The notes under the pieces were generated by a model that saw nothing but the letters and a program-made list of their open reading frames with translations, did no database searches and had not been told where the DNA came from. From Oscarella lobularis (lineage: Eukaryota; Porifera; Homoscleromorpha; Homosclerophorida; Oscarellidae), in contig NC_089192.1 in assembly GCF_947507565.1 (NCBI RefSeq), positions 1,426,001 to 1,490,000 on the forward strand: 64,000 nt of DNA, read 5' to 3'. The number at the start of each line of letters is the position of its first letter. Within the stretch, counting starts at the first letter, position 1. The translations under genes and the position numbers were made by a program. Shown piece after piece: positions 46,901 to 59,598 of the stretch.

Positions 46901-49348
46901 AAAATTAGAGATACTGCAGCTTGCTAAGCAGCTAACTCTAACTAAATTCTTCTTGTAACCGGCCTTTCTACAATACGCGTGAGAGTGTACATAGCACGGA
47001 AAGCGCCGGGTTGTTCCCAGTAAAGGCTGAAACAGAAAGGGAGACTCTCAAATTTACCTTTAGATGGACTTTTAGCTAGGATTTCGAATACGTATTTTGG
47101 GTAAACGTAATTTTCTTCACTTGCAATGCGCCAGGAAATCCACGAGCATTCTGCTTTATCCTGAAGTGATTCCAGCCTAAAGGAATCCGTACTGGAATTA
47201 GCTAAAAATCATAAACGTGAAACATAACAACAAGGAAATAGCTTCTCACAGCGTGTAGAAATGAGAGTCGAGAAGATTCTGACGTTCGAACAGTCAAAAA
47301 GCCGCTTAGAACTCCTAAGCGATAAAACCGTTGATCGAACATAGACGGCATAATGACGACCAAAATTCAACCCCTTTAGTGTCTGTTTGCTCTCGCTACC
47401 AAAGAGAACTAAGCGCCGTTGGAACTGAAAATCCATTTCCGATCTTTCCAGAATATCTTGAAGAGAAGGAGGACAAGTGGTCGTCGACGCATTGATTCTG
47501 GTAAAGTTGACTTCCGCGTAGAATAACTCGGATCCGAGGTAAGTGTATTCTGTCGCGTTTTTGTAAATTCTCGTCCAGTTTAGTTCCAGGGTCGTCTCTC
47601 CACTGATCGAAGTTAAATTTGGCTTCAGTTCTGACCCGGGTGGCTCAGGTGACCAGTTGCCTAGAACGACAAACCATATATATAACGACAAACCATATAT
47701 ATATACATATACATATAGGCCTGAAGGCAAAAACCTCACATTCTCCAAAGAGTGAGTTGCCTCCGCCAATAACAGTTTCTGAACTTTCATTGCCAAAGAC
47801 GTGTGGTCTCAGGTCGTCGATGTCTGACATACAGAGAAAAGGGTTTCCGTGAACCAACACCGGTGTATGGCGAATCGAAATTTGACTGACGTTATTCCAC
47901 AAACGCACTAAATCGCGATTATCATACAACGCAAAGGAAAATCTAAAAAGAAAATAGATAAGTTAACATCAGATTACATTTTCGGTATTAAACAAAGAGG
48001 CGTGTACAATGCACAGGTCTATTATTTCGCGAGTCCGGATATATACCGTGCAAAACAAATACAAAGTATAGCCCCTACTCACCTCTCGTTCCATTTCAAC
48101 CCGCTTTCACCAATACTAACTAAGTTCTTGAAGAATGATAAACTTCTCAATCCAATTGTATTAGCGATGACTAGATATCCTCGAATTCTCGTCAGCTGAC
48201 TGAAGATCTTCTCTAATTCTTCGTCATCAGTCCACGATCCAGAGAGGAAGAGTCCGCCACCAATCTCGACACACTGTTCAAGACACATCAAGTCGGACGC
48301 GTTAAACGCCGAATAAGATTCGTTGCACGAAAAAGGAGACCGCTGCGGACAATAGAAACGATTCGAATGCTGCTGGCAGGGCACACAGTCGCTCCTATTT
48401 TTGGTCTTGGCGCATGTAAACAACTTTGAGAAATCTAGATCATTGTCTGAGTCGACGTCTTGAATGTGAAAGCAACCGTTGTCCAACTGAATCGGCCATT
48501 GTCGGGGAAGCATTTGGAGATATGGGCTTCCTTCGATGACAAAAGTATGATAATCACGTGCGCTTCTGACGCAGTTACCACCAACTCGATGGAGATTAGG
48601 TAGAAGTTCGGAGAAGTTCGTGTAAGTTTGAGAAAGATTTTCAATCCACAAACACCCACGTATTTCTTCAATGGTGTCCAGAGGAGCACTGCTCCTATTG
48701 GAACAGCTGGACGGCTCTAGACCGTTGATGTGAAGTGACCCATTAATTATTGTGCAGTTCCTTGTATTTAGATTCGCGACGTCTTGACGGGTCGTCAATT
48801 GGAGATTGACTTCGCAGCCAGTATCTGAAGACAACAGAAATTATATAGGGCTACACACTCGGGTCATAAAGACGGAAACTGCTAGCATCGTGAATAGCCA
48901 AAAGGTCATCTTATACTTACATCCGCGACAGGAAACGCCTACACTCAATCAATTACCTCTTACTGAAAGTCGTTTGGGCAGAGGTCAATGCTTAGTGGGG
49001 TTATGTTTGCATAAGGCTATTTTTAGGAATATGGCCTGCAGTTACGAGCGAAGAGAAGTCTAGGCCAGGATTGCGCAAACCTGGCGGACGTCATCATCCG
49101 CGTATGAGAGGATGAACGCGACTAGATGAACGTCACCGTTGTTCGGTACGCCGAACCAAGAATCACATTAGCAAGTAAACTTGCTCGCACAAAAGGTAAA
49201 ATGTGACTCTCGTTTATTATACGTCGATCTCGCGTTAATTCTACTACGACGCGAGAACTACCATGATACCTTGGGATTCAACTTTCAATGCGCTGCAGAG
49301 TAACAGTAAAGCGGGAACCGTGAAAAGCACTCGAGCAGAAATCCACAT
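43952..49348 (-). CDS. Insulin-receptor-class receptor tyrosine kinase, unit 3 (splice-site change)
   Basis: Same domain and exon plan. The signal exon is about 49270-49348, with two extra residues (V-E) before the donor. Exon 2 has 18 nt by a shifted acceptor (TGTAG). The donor of exon 8, AAA|GTAAAT in units 1, 2 and 4, reads AAA|GGGAAT here (~46312-46316), so exon 8 is probably skipped. It is 96 nt and phase 0-0, so the frame would survive with 32 residues lost before the last FN3-like part. The kinase motifs GKGAFG, VAIK and DFG are present. Its 3' ~450 bp is identical to units 2 and 4 as far as read, while the rest resembles unit 4 most. Confidence 0.75.
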
Positions 49349-49985
49349 AGCGTAAACGAAGCCTAGATAGGCTAATCCGGGACGCTTCGAAGACTTTGCT
49401 TCCACAACCGGACATTTCAATGATTTTCCCTAGGTCTAGTGGACGAATGAGCAATCGTTCCCTTATCTCTTTTTGAGCAGACGAGGATACGTAACACTTA
49501 GGACGCTAGGACTTCTACCTAGTGTGAGTGTTCCCCCTAGCGCCGGCTGCAAAGAGAGATCGAACGTTTCTTATTCTGACGGAGAGTTTACATCGCCGCC
49601 GACGCACTCGATTATCTATTCCGAGCGAAAAAAGACTGGCGAGAGAATGTGCGGAACGGTTCGTCCTCAAATTACCTCAGCATTGTCGAAAAAAGAGTCG
49701 CGCCAACTTCGACAGTGTTTGTCGCTATTTTCACTGTCAAGGCTTGCGTTCTAAGACGTGGACGCTCTCGTACGTCGTTTATGTTCGCCTCCTACCAGTG
49801 TTTCCCTTTCAAGGGGCCTCACCTCTTTAGCGTACGCTAATGCAACGGCTGATTTTCTCACAAATTTCCATGTTCCATGCTTGCCTAAACCTAAAAGCAG
49901 CGCTTAAGCATAACGGAGCAGCGCATCAGCAAATAACTAAACCAAGCATGCATGCAGACTCACTTGCACATTTCCTTACTACGTT
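49349..49985. repeat. RTK upstream region, unit 3, with spacer module (~49530-49845)
   Basis: Third copy of the module, more like unit 4 than units 1-2 (shared GCTAGCGCCGGCTGCAAAGAG type blocks near 49540). No gene is supported. Confidence 0.6.
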
Positions 49986-49999
49986 CGGGGTCTTGATTG

Positions 50000-50700
50000 T
50001 CACTCGAAAGTCAAACCAAATTCTTTGCGTAGTATAGAAACAACTTTCTCAGCCACCTTTACTACATTCTTAAAATGTTTTACTACAGGTTTCGCTATCG
50101 TCTGGAAGATTCCTTTCAAAAAGAATCCTGAGGTATCAAGACCCGATAGAGGATTGTAAGGAAAGTAAGAATAAGGATTGATTGTTGAAGGATCTGCCAC
50201 AGATGGATCGGGAGAAAGGAATCGACCCAAAACAGGATCGTACAATCGGGAACCACACTGCATGATCCCCATCACATGAATCGCTTGCTGATGAGCGTAA
50301 CTCCTTAACGTGACGGTGTTAGGGTTCAAAAACGTTTTTGTTCTCTTCAAAAGGCAGCCAGTTTTTCGAATTGCGCGCTCTCCCAAAAGCATTGCAGCTT
50401 TGTTGCCCAACTATACATGCTTGCGCTCAGAGTACACTGTTTCCACTGATCCTAAATGATCTCTTGTTACGTAGAACGTTTCCTCTTTCCCAAACCGCTT
50501 TATGTGAGAGTCAAAGTGAATGCATCGGTATCTTCGAACGAGAGAAGATCCTAGAAAATATCGGCAAACCATGTCTAAACCTTCGTATTCCAGCTCAAAG
50601 TTTCCGAGGGAAAACGCTACGAGCATTCTGCCATCAAAATCGACATCTTTCCTGTATACAGTGCCACCTTCGGCATCGTATATATTCACACCGAAACTAA
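50000..50700 (-). pseudogene. Rhs core remnant, spacer 3
   Basis: Two frames. The first (~50690-50411) carries the Y-V-T-R-D-H-L-G-S-V block that precedes Rhs cores. The second (50410-50000) carries the core itself (S-R-L-Y-D-P-V-L-G-R-F-L-S-P-D-P, then N-P-Y-S-Y and N-P-L-S-G-L-D-T-S-G). A short tip segment follows and jumps straight to the terminal R-K-E-F-G-L-T-F-E, so the linker and hydrolase-like part are deleted. The motif spacing is that of bacterial Rhs and Tc-toxin C-type proteins. It is truncated, with no start and no upstream YD repeats. Confidence 0.75.
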
Positions 50701-51017
50701 GAACGTTTTTAAAACTAATGCACCCAACTCGCTCTGCCTCGCCTACTCTCGCAAACGCAGACGCTGGACCGTGTTTGGCGCAATCGACTTTTTACAATAA
50801 ATCGAAGTTTTTTTATGCCGCGTCAAACTTCGCTTTCCTTTCCTCGGATGAAGGCCTTACAGTGGAACGAAAGGCTTTAGCTGAATGTAGACTCGCAGTC
50901 GACGCGAAATAGACAAATGTAACGGACTCACGTTCACCTTGCGAGCCGGGCAGCCGAAAGAATATAATTCGTGTTTCACAAAGCCCGTATTGGGTAGTTC
51001 GCGTCTTCTGGTCAAAA

Positions 51018-53327
51018 CTAGCTCACTTGCACAACATCCTCCTCCATCATTGAAAGAACGTACTTTCCAAACCAGCCTACTGGGCTTGGAACGTCTGTTC
51101 TTTGACCCATATCTCGTAGACATGCACAAGTACCGTTCGAATACCTATAGCGCTGAATGTCTCCTTCGAAAGACATCAGAATGCCAAAACGCAAGGTAAC
51201 CATTCTGTGAGCCGATGCGTCTTTAGAGAGCACATCCGCCGGCCAATGAGCGTCCTCGCACAGCAGAAGAAGACAAGTAAGATAACTGGACTCAAAACAG
51301 GGACTACAGTCGAGGAGCATCTGCAATGATGCCGCCGAAAGCACACGATGCCTCAGGGACTCGTTTTCAGCCAGAGCAATCAGTAACCTCAGAGACGACA
51401 TTGCAACTGATTTGCTGACCTCCATTCGGCATTCTTTCCACAACGGCGGCACATACGACGGCAAAAGTGCCAACAAATTAGTTTCTTGAACCAAACGCTG
51501 CTGCGCGTCTGGCAGATCGCGGCACATGTAGTAGAGGATGTCGAGAAGAAGACGAATGTCACGATTGAGAGGAGGTGACAATTCATCGTTGCAGGAAAGA
51601 TCACCTAGTGAGGATATCTGCTCCATCTGATCGCAAACCCGAGCAAGCCATTTCGTATGGAGAGCAAACCCAGAACGCTCAAACTCGTTCAGAGACTCAA
51701 AAATCGACGTCAGCCCAGCCAACATAGGCGTGCTATCACTACAACTGCCGCAGGTGGTGAAAAGATTCCTCGTTGGAGCTCCCTTACGAGTTATCGCGTT
51801 CAAGAAGAATGGCAAGGCAACGGAGAGCACGGGCGGTCGAGATAAAAGAGCAGCGCACAACGCCCACACGAGGTTGTTGTAAGTCCGGAAAAAGACGTCA
51901 GGTCGAGTGAGAGACGCCTCTAAGAGGCATTCGATCATTTCATCCCACAGCTCGTTTACAGACGGATCAGAAAAATGATCAGGACAGGCGTGAGAAGAAC
52001 AGCCGGGGATCCTCGTCGAACAGGCGAGACAACGCGTTTTGTACGGCGTTCTCAAGCAAATGACGTTCACCAAAAACCGCTCAACGGGAGAGCGGTCGTT
52101 TTTGGCGCAGAACAGTTTTAAACGAGCAACGGTCACAGCGGCTGACATGACGCGAAAAAGAACGTCGCGTCGATCCATCGCATTCATTCCGCTATCAACG
52201 ACTAAGTGCGGCAGTGTCATGGCAAACATTTGAAAGTCCGACCCGCCCTTTAGCGATATATTGACGAAATCGATGTTTTCGGCGTTTCGATGAGAACAGC
52301 AGATGAAGCGCAGTCGCCCATTAGAAAGATTGTCTGGAATCCATGTCGCTTCGCCGTGAAAAGCCAAATACCTCATTTACTCCAACCGCTCGCTGCTCTC
52401 CAATTGTGCAACAACTTCGTGGAGACGGGGAAAGCTTGCTTCAAGACGAGTCAACGATTGGGCGCCGGTTACAATTTGTCGAAACGTGGCTTCAAGAACC
52501 GAGCGTTGCAACGCGTCCCATTGAACGTTCGAAATATCCAGCGAAGACAATCGAGTCAAAGTCGAAAAAAGATTGCCTATCCACGCAGCGCTGACGTTTC
52601 GACGAGAGACAATGCCCCATTCATTCGCCGTCAAAAACTTCAAATCGCTCATGCCAAGATGCTCCAGCTCAGAAAGTCTTTTGACAGAACAAAAGACTTG
52701 ATACCAACTAGCCGTCGTGCCAGAAACGTCGAGATGACGCAGCTGGGACAACGATGCGCACAGAGACTCGATATCAGTCGATGACGTCGACGTGTAGCCG
52801 AGATCGACGTGACGCAATCGCGTAAACTCTTTCAGTCGTAAAACACCCAAATGTCCCGTCACGTGACTAGCTGAAAACGAAAGCAACGTGTCCCTGCACG
52901 TGCGAGCAAAGGCGTCCACAAGCGAAAACGGATGTTCGCTAATCCAATTACTAAACGAAACGTCGACGTGACGTAAAAACTTCCGCTGTCGAATGCGATG
53001 CTCGAAACTCCGCTCCCCTACGCCGTGTGGCATGGATCGGACGAAGGTGAGTGGAAGCGATGTCAGCATCGCTCGATTCGGATCGAGAAAGACGCGAAGA
53101 ATTTGTTCCGTGAGCTTTCTTCGTCGCGCTAAGCCCTCGAAGAGAGCGTTTGCGATTGGAATGGGTAAACGACGCGGCGACGACGAGTCGAGGAGTATTG
53201 ATTCGGCGATCGACGGCAATGGGAACGAGATGCCGGTCGGTGAATGTTCGTAGCCCGTTCGGCAAAGGCTTTTCACGCACAAATCGGCGAGACTCGAAAC
53301 CATTGATGAACGAATACGGGGAACCAA
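51018..53327 (-). pseudogene. ZER1/ZYG11-like gene, unit 4, nonsense mutation
   Basis: Otherwise full-length, but codon 317 is TAA (52377-52379) where units 2, 3 and 5 have CAA (Gln) between L-E and M-R/T-Y-L. The remaining 452 codons stay open. The C-terminus ends V-V-Q-V-S as in unit 5, not E-L-D-C-V as in units 1-3. Probably a pseudogene unless the change is a polymorphism. Confidence 0.85.
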
Positions 53328-53558
53328 AAACTACCCGGAGGAAGTCAGGAACTCTTTGACACTAAACATTAAAAAACTAACTGCAAGTGTTTCACAAATT
53401 CTACTGTACTTGCATGCTGACTGTTGTGCATGCTGTGCTACATGGACGTACAAGTAGATATATATACAATGTTTCATGCAGATAATGTTTGTAATATCGT
53501 ATCTACCTTGCAAGTTATATTGCTAATCTCATCATCGTTGGAAATTGCAATCATCATA

Positions 53559-56500
53559 TCATATTGAAACTTCACAACCGGTAAGAGCTGGAAGGTCGAG
53601 AAGAATGTCCACGAAACCTGGACGCGACAAGGGGTCGCATTCCCAGCATTGATTCATAATACGATCCCTATATAACGCAAAAAAAGCGGTCATACTTACA
53701 GCTGTGCATGAATGTAAGAGCAGAAGAAACGAAGCTCACAGAACACTTGGCCATTCCTGCGACACGTCGACTTTCAACTTGTTTCCTTTTCCAACAAAGG
53801 AGACAACCTCCTCGTTTGACAAGCCGGGATAAGGCAGAGCTCCGAGTGCGAAAATTTCCCACAAAACGACCCCGTAGGACCTGCACGACCGAATTACACA
53901 CGTGAATTATAAAACGTGTCTGTCCGTCTTCACCAAACGTCGGAGAAGTGAGTGAAGACGCCATCACGTAGCGATTCGGGTGCCATCCAGCGAATAGGCA
54001 TAGGACCTACAAATAAACTTAAATCCGTGTCCAAAACACTATTAGCCGGTTTGCCCGGTAATTTTTAGCAGCGCATTCACATATAATTTATAGAAATTAT
54101 TTGTATATTTTGCTTCACATGCCCTGGACGCTGACCGGTCATTTTGACAGAGATCGCGCGCTCAAGATCTGACACGTTAGGCAAACTTATCTTACCTCTG
54201 CCGCATTTCCTGTAGTAGTCTTCAAGCTGGACGTCACGAGCCATTCCAAAATCTGCAAGATAAATCATCATTTGCGGTAAAAAAACTATTATTAAAAAAT
54301 TGACACAGTACTGTACCTCCTATCTTGACCACATTAGAAGACGAAACCAGGCAGTTTCTGGCAGCCAAGTCTCTGCATTCAAAAAAGAAATTAGACGTCA
54401 CGTAATTTTATTGAAAGAAAGATAAAGGTATTCAAAATCACCGGTGGACAAATTTCCTTTCGGTTAGGTAGGCCATTCCTGAGGCTATTTCTGCAGCCAT
54501 GGTAAGAATCTGGCCTTCGGTAAACGGGAAAGGGCTAATGGCAGAGAGTGATGAATCGTTCTAAAATTAAACATTGCCTGGCTATTTTGTGATGTTTCTC
54601 TCCTTTACCGACGGTCTCACGGATCGAAGATACGATTTCAAATCGCCATTGCCCATCAGTTCCATGACAACGTAAACCGGATCTTTTTCAGAGATAATTC
54701 CAATCAAACGGACAATATAATCGCAGACAAAATTCCTGCAAAGCAAAGCAAATTAAATTGAACTGCCGCGACAAAAAAGTACTTCATAACAGAAGCTTCT
54801 TTTAGAAAAAGAACTTTCTCAAATGGCTTTGAAAAAGCATTGGGACACTACCCAGAAAAACCTCATGAGTCATAATTGAGTTAGAAATATTATATTCCAT
54901 ACTTTTATCGCCACTGGTTCGGCTGTATCACCTTTATCTAACACTCCCTCAAAGACTTGGCCAAAGGCACCTTTACCCAAAAGACCGCCCACACGGAGAC
55001 TTTTGCGATCAATTTCCCATTCATCCTGCTCGTACGAAATATTGGCGTCATTGAAATAACCTTCTGGCAAATCAGCCCTAATTGATTCCATAATATTTTT
55101 CCTTAAAAATGATATGACAATTTAGAGCACAAGTGTCACACATTGATTCTAAGAGCAAAACAAACAAACAAAAACAAATTCCCTTATAAATCGCGATCTC
55201 AAGTGCGACGGAAATTTCTAGAACCAAACAGAAAAGGCTCAATAGGCATAACTACAGCACTAGACAAAAAGCTTCTCCGGATACCACTCTTTTTATGCAT
55301 GCACAGCACACAATTGGACACAAAATCTTACCGCATTCGTTTCATTCGCCGCACGTATAAAGCGACACCCACTATTAGTATGATTGCTATAGCGGAAAGC
55401 CACCCGAAAAGGGCGGACTTCTTTTTTGGGCTCGGTTTAGTCCTTGACAGAACCGTTGCGTTACTAACATTGACAGGAAATGAAATATTTGCTAGCTGAT
55501 TGAAACAATCAAATCCGAGCACTCCGACAGGCAGAGACGAACGATTTTCCGTCTTAAAACGAAAGCTCAGTTGATGAGTAGAATGGTTTGACGCTGTGCG
55601 CCGGCAGACGTAGTCCTGCTGATTCTTGTTGCAACGGAAATCATCTAATTGGATCGAATGTAGTTCAATTATAGTTTTCTCAGAGAATGTGACGGTATAG
55701 TTGAAAATTTCACAGAGAGAGGAGCCAGGATCAGTCCAACTAACGTTCAACTAAAGAAAAATTTAGTTAATTAATTAATGAAAGGAGATAATATTGTAAC
55801 TGTTAACCTTTTTCGAAATCACAACAAGGTCCCTCGGTTTCAAATACTCATGCCGGTATGCAGTAAAATTCATTTTTTCGACGACAACGTTTTTGTTACC
55901 TACGCAATGTGTTATATCTATTTACTTTGATTTTCAAAAAATCCCGTCTCACAAATTTGAGGTAACAATTTCAGCTTGTTGCTCCAAATGCTGCAGTTGC
56001 TATTTTCATCTTGCATTTTTGCCTATAAAGAAGAAACGTTAACGGCAGTGCCTAACTGAAGAGTGCACGAGGCAATAGTATAAGAACTGATATCTTTAAA
56101 AGAACATAAGACAATACTTAATTATTCGAACGTGCATATATAAATAGCTTTCATTAACTAATAAGGTAAGAAGTAGAGGCATTACCCTGACATAGTAAAT
56201 ATAGCATGGCAATACACTAAGGGAAAATTCAGAAACGCCACTTCTATTCAAGACAAAAGACTTGGTCTCAACGCTGCCGTTATTGTATTTGAATTGAACT
56301 GCTGCGTTTCGTGTGCTGCTGTCCACTGAAGTAGTCCCATTATTATAGGAGCAGGGACAAATTCCTGCTGCCGAAGCCGCGGAGTTGACACGCGGACTAT
56401 TCTCCTTTTCCTTTTCGCATTCTAAAACTTTGTGTTATAAAATGAGTACAGGCACATACGTACTGCATGTCTAAAAAGTTATCCTCCATAAAAAAACATG

Positions 56501-58962
56501 TGCAAACATAAGGGATTTCCTGTACTACGTGTTTGTACGTATACAAATTAGAGATAGTGTAGCTTGCTAGCTAACTCTAACTAAATTCTTCATGTAACCG
56601 GCCTTTCTACAATACGCGTGAGAGTGTACATGGCACGGCAAGCGCCGGGTTGTTCCCATTAAAGGCTGAACAAGAAAGGGAGACTCACATTTACCTTTAG
56701 ATAGACTTTTAGCTAGGATTTCGAATACGTATTTTGGGTAAACGTAATTTGCTTCACTTGCAATGCGCCAGGAAATCCATGAGCATTCTGCTTTATCCTG
56801 AAGTGATTCAAGCCTAAAGGAATCAGCTAAAAATCATAAAGTGAAACATAACAACCAAGACAGAAATAGCGTCTAACAGTGTGCAGGAATGAGAGTCGAG
56901 AAGATTCTGACGTTGGAACAGTCAAAAAGTACCCGCTCAGGACTCCTAAGCGATAAAACGGTTGATCAAACATAGACGGCATAATGACGATCAGAATTCA
57001 ACCCCTTTAGTGTCTGTTTGCTCTCGTTACCAAAGAGAACTAAGCGCCGTTGGAACTGAAAATCCATTTCCGATCTAATCAGAATATCTTGAAGAGAAGG
57101 AGGACAAGTGGTCGTCGACGCATTGATTCCGGTAAAGTTGACTTCCGCGTAGAATAACTCGGATCCGAGGTAAGTGTATTCTGCCGCGTTTTTGTAAATT
57201 CTCGTCCAGTTTAGTTCCAGGGTCGTCTCTCCACTGACTGAAGTTAAATTTGGCTTCAGTTCTGACCCGGGTGGCTCAGGTGACCAGTTGCCTAGAATGA
57301 CAAACCATATATATACATACATATATATAGGCAAAAACCTCACATTCTCCAACAAGTGAGTTGCCTCCGCCAATAACAGTTTCTGAACTTTCATTGCCAA
57401 AGACGTGTGGTCTCAGGTCGTCGATGTCTGACATACAGAGAAAAGGGTTTCCGTGAACCAACACCGGTGTATGGCGAATCGAAATTTGACTGACGTTATT
57501 CCACAAACGCACTAAATCGCGATTATCATACAACGCAAAGGAAAATCTAAAAAGAAAATAGATAAGTTAACGTCAGTTTACATTTTCGGTATTAAACAAC
57601 GAGGCGTGTAAAATGCACAGGTCGATTATTTCGCGAGTCCGGATATATACCGTGCTAAACAAATACAAAGTATAGAATCTACTCACCTCTCGTTCCATTT
57701 CAACCCGCTTTCACCAATACTAACTAAGTTCTTGAAGAATGATAAATTTCTCAATCCAATTGCATTAGCGATGACTAGATATCCTCGAATTCTCGTCAGC
57801 TGACTGAAGATCTTCTCTAATTCTTCGTCATCAGTCCACGATCCAGAGAGGAAGAGTCCGCCACCAATCTCGACACACTGCTCAAGATTCATCAAGTCGG
57901 ACGCGTTAAACACAGAATAAGATTCGTTGCACGAAAAAGGAGACCGCTGCGGACAATAGAAACGATTCGATTGCTGCTGGCAGGGCACACAGTCGCTCCT
58001 ATTTTCGGTCTTGGCGCCTGTAAACAACTCTGAGAAATGTAGATCATTGCCTGAATCGACGTCTTGAATGCGAAAGCATCCGTTGTCCAATTCAATTTGC
58101 CATTGTGGGGGAAACATTTGGAGATGTAGGCTTCCTTCGATGACAAAAGTATGACTATAACTTGCGTTGCTGACGCAGTTACCACCAACTCGATGGAGAT
58201 TAGGTAGAAGTTCGGAGAAGTTCGTGTAAGTTTGAGAAAGATTTTCAATCCACAAACACCCACGTATTTCTTCAATGGTGTCCAGAGGAGCACTGCTCCT
58301 ATTGGAACAGCTGGACGGCTCTAGACCGTTGATGTGAAGTGACCCATAAATTATTGTGCAGTTCCTTGTATTTAGATTCGTGACGTCTTGACGGGTCGTT
58401 AGTTGGAGATCGCCTTCGCAGCCAGTATCTTAAGACAACAGAAATTATATAGGGCTACACCATGGCTACACACTCGGTTCATGAAGACTAAAACTGCTAG
58501 CATCGTGAATAGCAAAAAGGTCATCTTATATCTACATCCGCGACAGGAAAAGTATACACTCAATCAATTAGCTCTTACTGAAAGTCGTTAGGGCAGAGGT
58601 CAACGCTTAGTGGGCTGATGTTTGCACAAAGCTATTTTTAGGAGTGTGGTATGCAGTTACGAGCGAAGTGAAGCCTAGGCCAGGATTGCGCACCTGGCGG
58701 ACGTCATCATCCGCGTATGAGAGGACGAACGCGACTAGAAGAACGTCACCGTTGTTCGGTACGCCGAACCAAGAATCACATTATAGCAAGTAAACTTGCT
58801 CGCACAAAAGGTAAAACGTGACTCTCGATTTTTACGTCGATCGCGTTAATTCTACTACGACGCGAGAACTCCTACCATGATACCTTGGGATTCAACTTTC
58901 AATGCGCTGCAGAGTAACAGCAAAGCGGGAACCGTGAAAAGCACAGGAGCAGAAATCCACAT
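53559..58962 (-). pseudogene. Insulin-receptor-class receptor tyrosine kinase, unit 4, disabled
   Basis: Same exon plan, with the signal peptide ATG at 58962. Three lesions are present. A CGA-to-TGA nonsense codon at 56966-56968 lies in the large FN3 exon, after Y-A-V-Y-V. One extra A (run 55936-55941) in exon 8 shifts the frame. The small exon 2 has 23 nt between the conserved ends and would also break the frame unless skipped. If expressed, it could give only a secreted ectodomain. The kinase exons still look intact, so the decay is recent. Confidence 0.8.
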
Positions 58963-59590
58963 AGCGTAGCCTAGGCTAATCCGGGACGCTTCCAAGGCTT
59001 CGCTTCCACAACCGGACACTTCAATGATTTTCGGAGGTCTAGTGGACGAATGAGCAATCGTTTGCTTATCTCTTTTTGAGCAGACGAGGATACGTAACAC
59101 TTAGGACGCTAGGACGCTACCTGTGAGTGTTCCCGCTAGCGCCGGCTGCAAAGAGAGATCGAACGTTTCTTGTATATTCTGACGGAGAGTTTACATCGTC
59201 GCCGACGCACTCGATTATCTGTTCCGAGCGAAAGAAGCCTGGCGAGAGAATGTGCGGCACGGTTCGCCACAAATTTTACCTCAGCATGTCGAAAAAAGAG
59301 TCGCGCCAACTTCGACAGTGTTTGTCGCTATTTTCGCTGTCAAGGCTTGCGTTCCAAGACGCGGACGCTCTCGTACGTCGTTTATGTTCGCCTCCTAAGA
59401 GGGTTTCCCTTTCAAGGGGCCTCACCTCTTTAGCGTACGCGAATGCAAAGGCTGATTTCTCACATATTACCATGTTCCACGCTTGCCTAAACCTAAAAGC
59501 AGCGCTTAAGCATAACGAAGCAGCGCATCAGCAAATAACTAAACCAAGCATGCATGCAGACTCACTTGCACATTTCCTTACGTTCGGGGT
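58963..59590. repeat. RTK upstream region, unit 4, with spacer module (~59110-59455)
   Basis: Fourth copy of the module. An open frame of 169 codons (59127-59636, + strand) spans it, but the frame is broken in the other copies and has no recognisable domain. It is treated as non-coding. Confidence 0.55.
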
Positions 59591-59598
59591 CTTGATTG

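Noticed and set aside
50000-50700. Rhs segments as bacterial contamination
   Set aside because: They are flanked on both sides by the host array in two units and joined to host gene fragments in two others.
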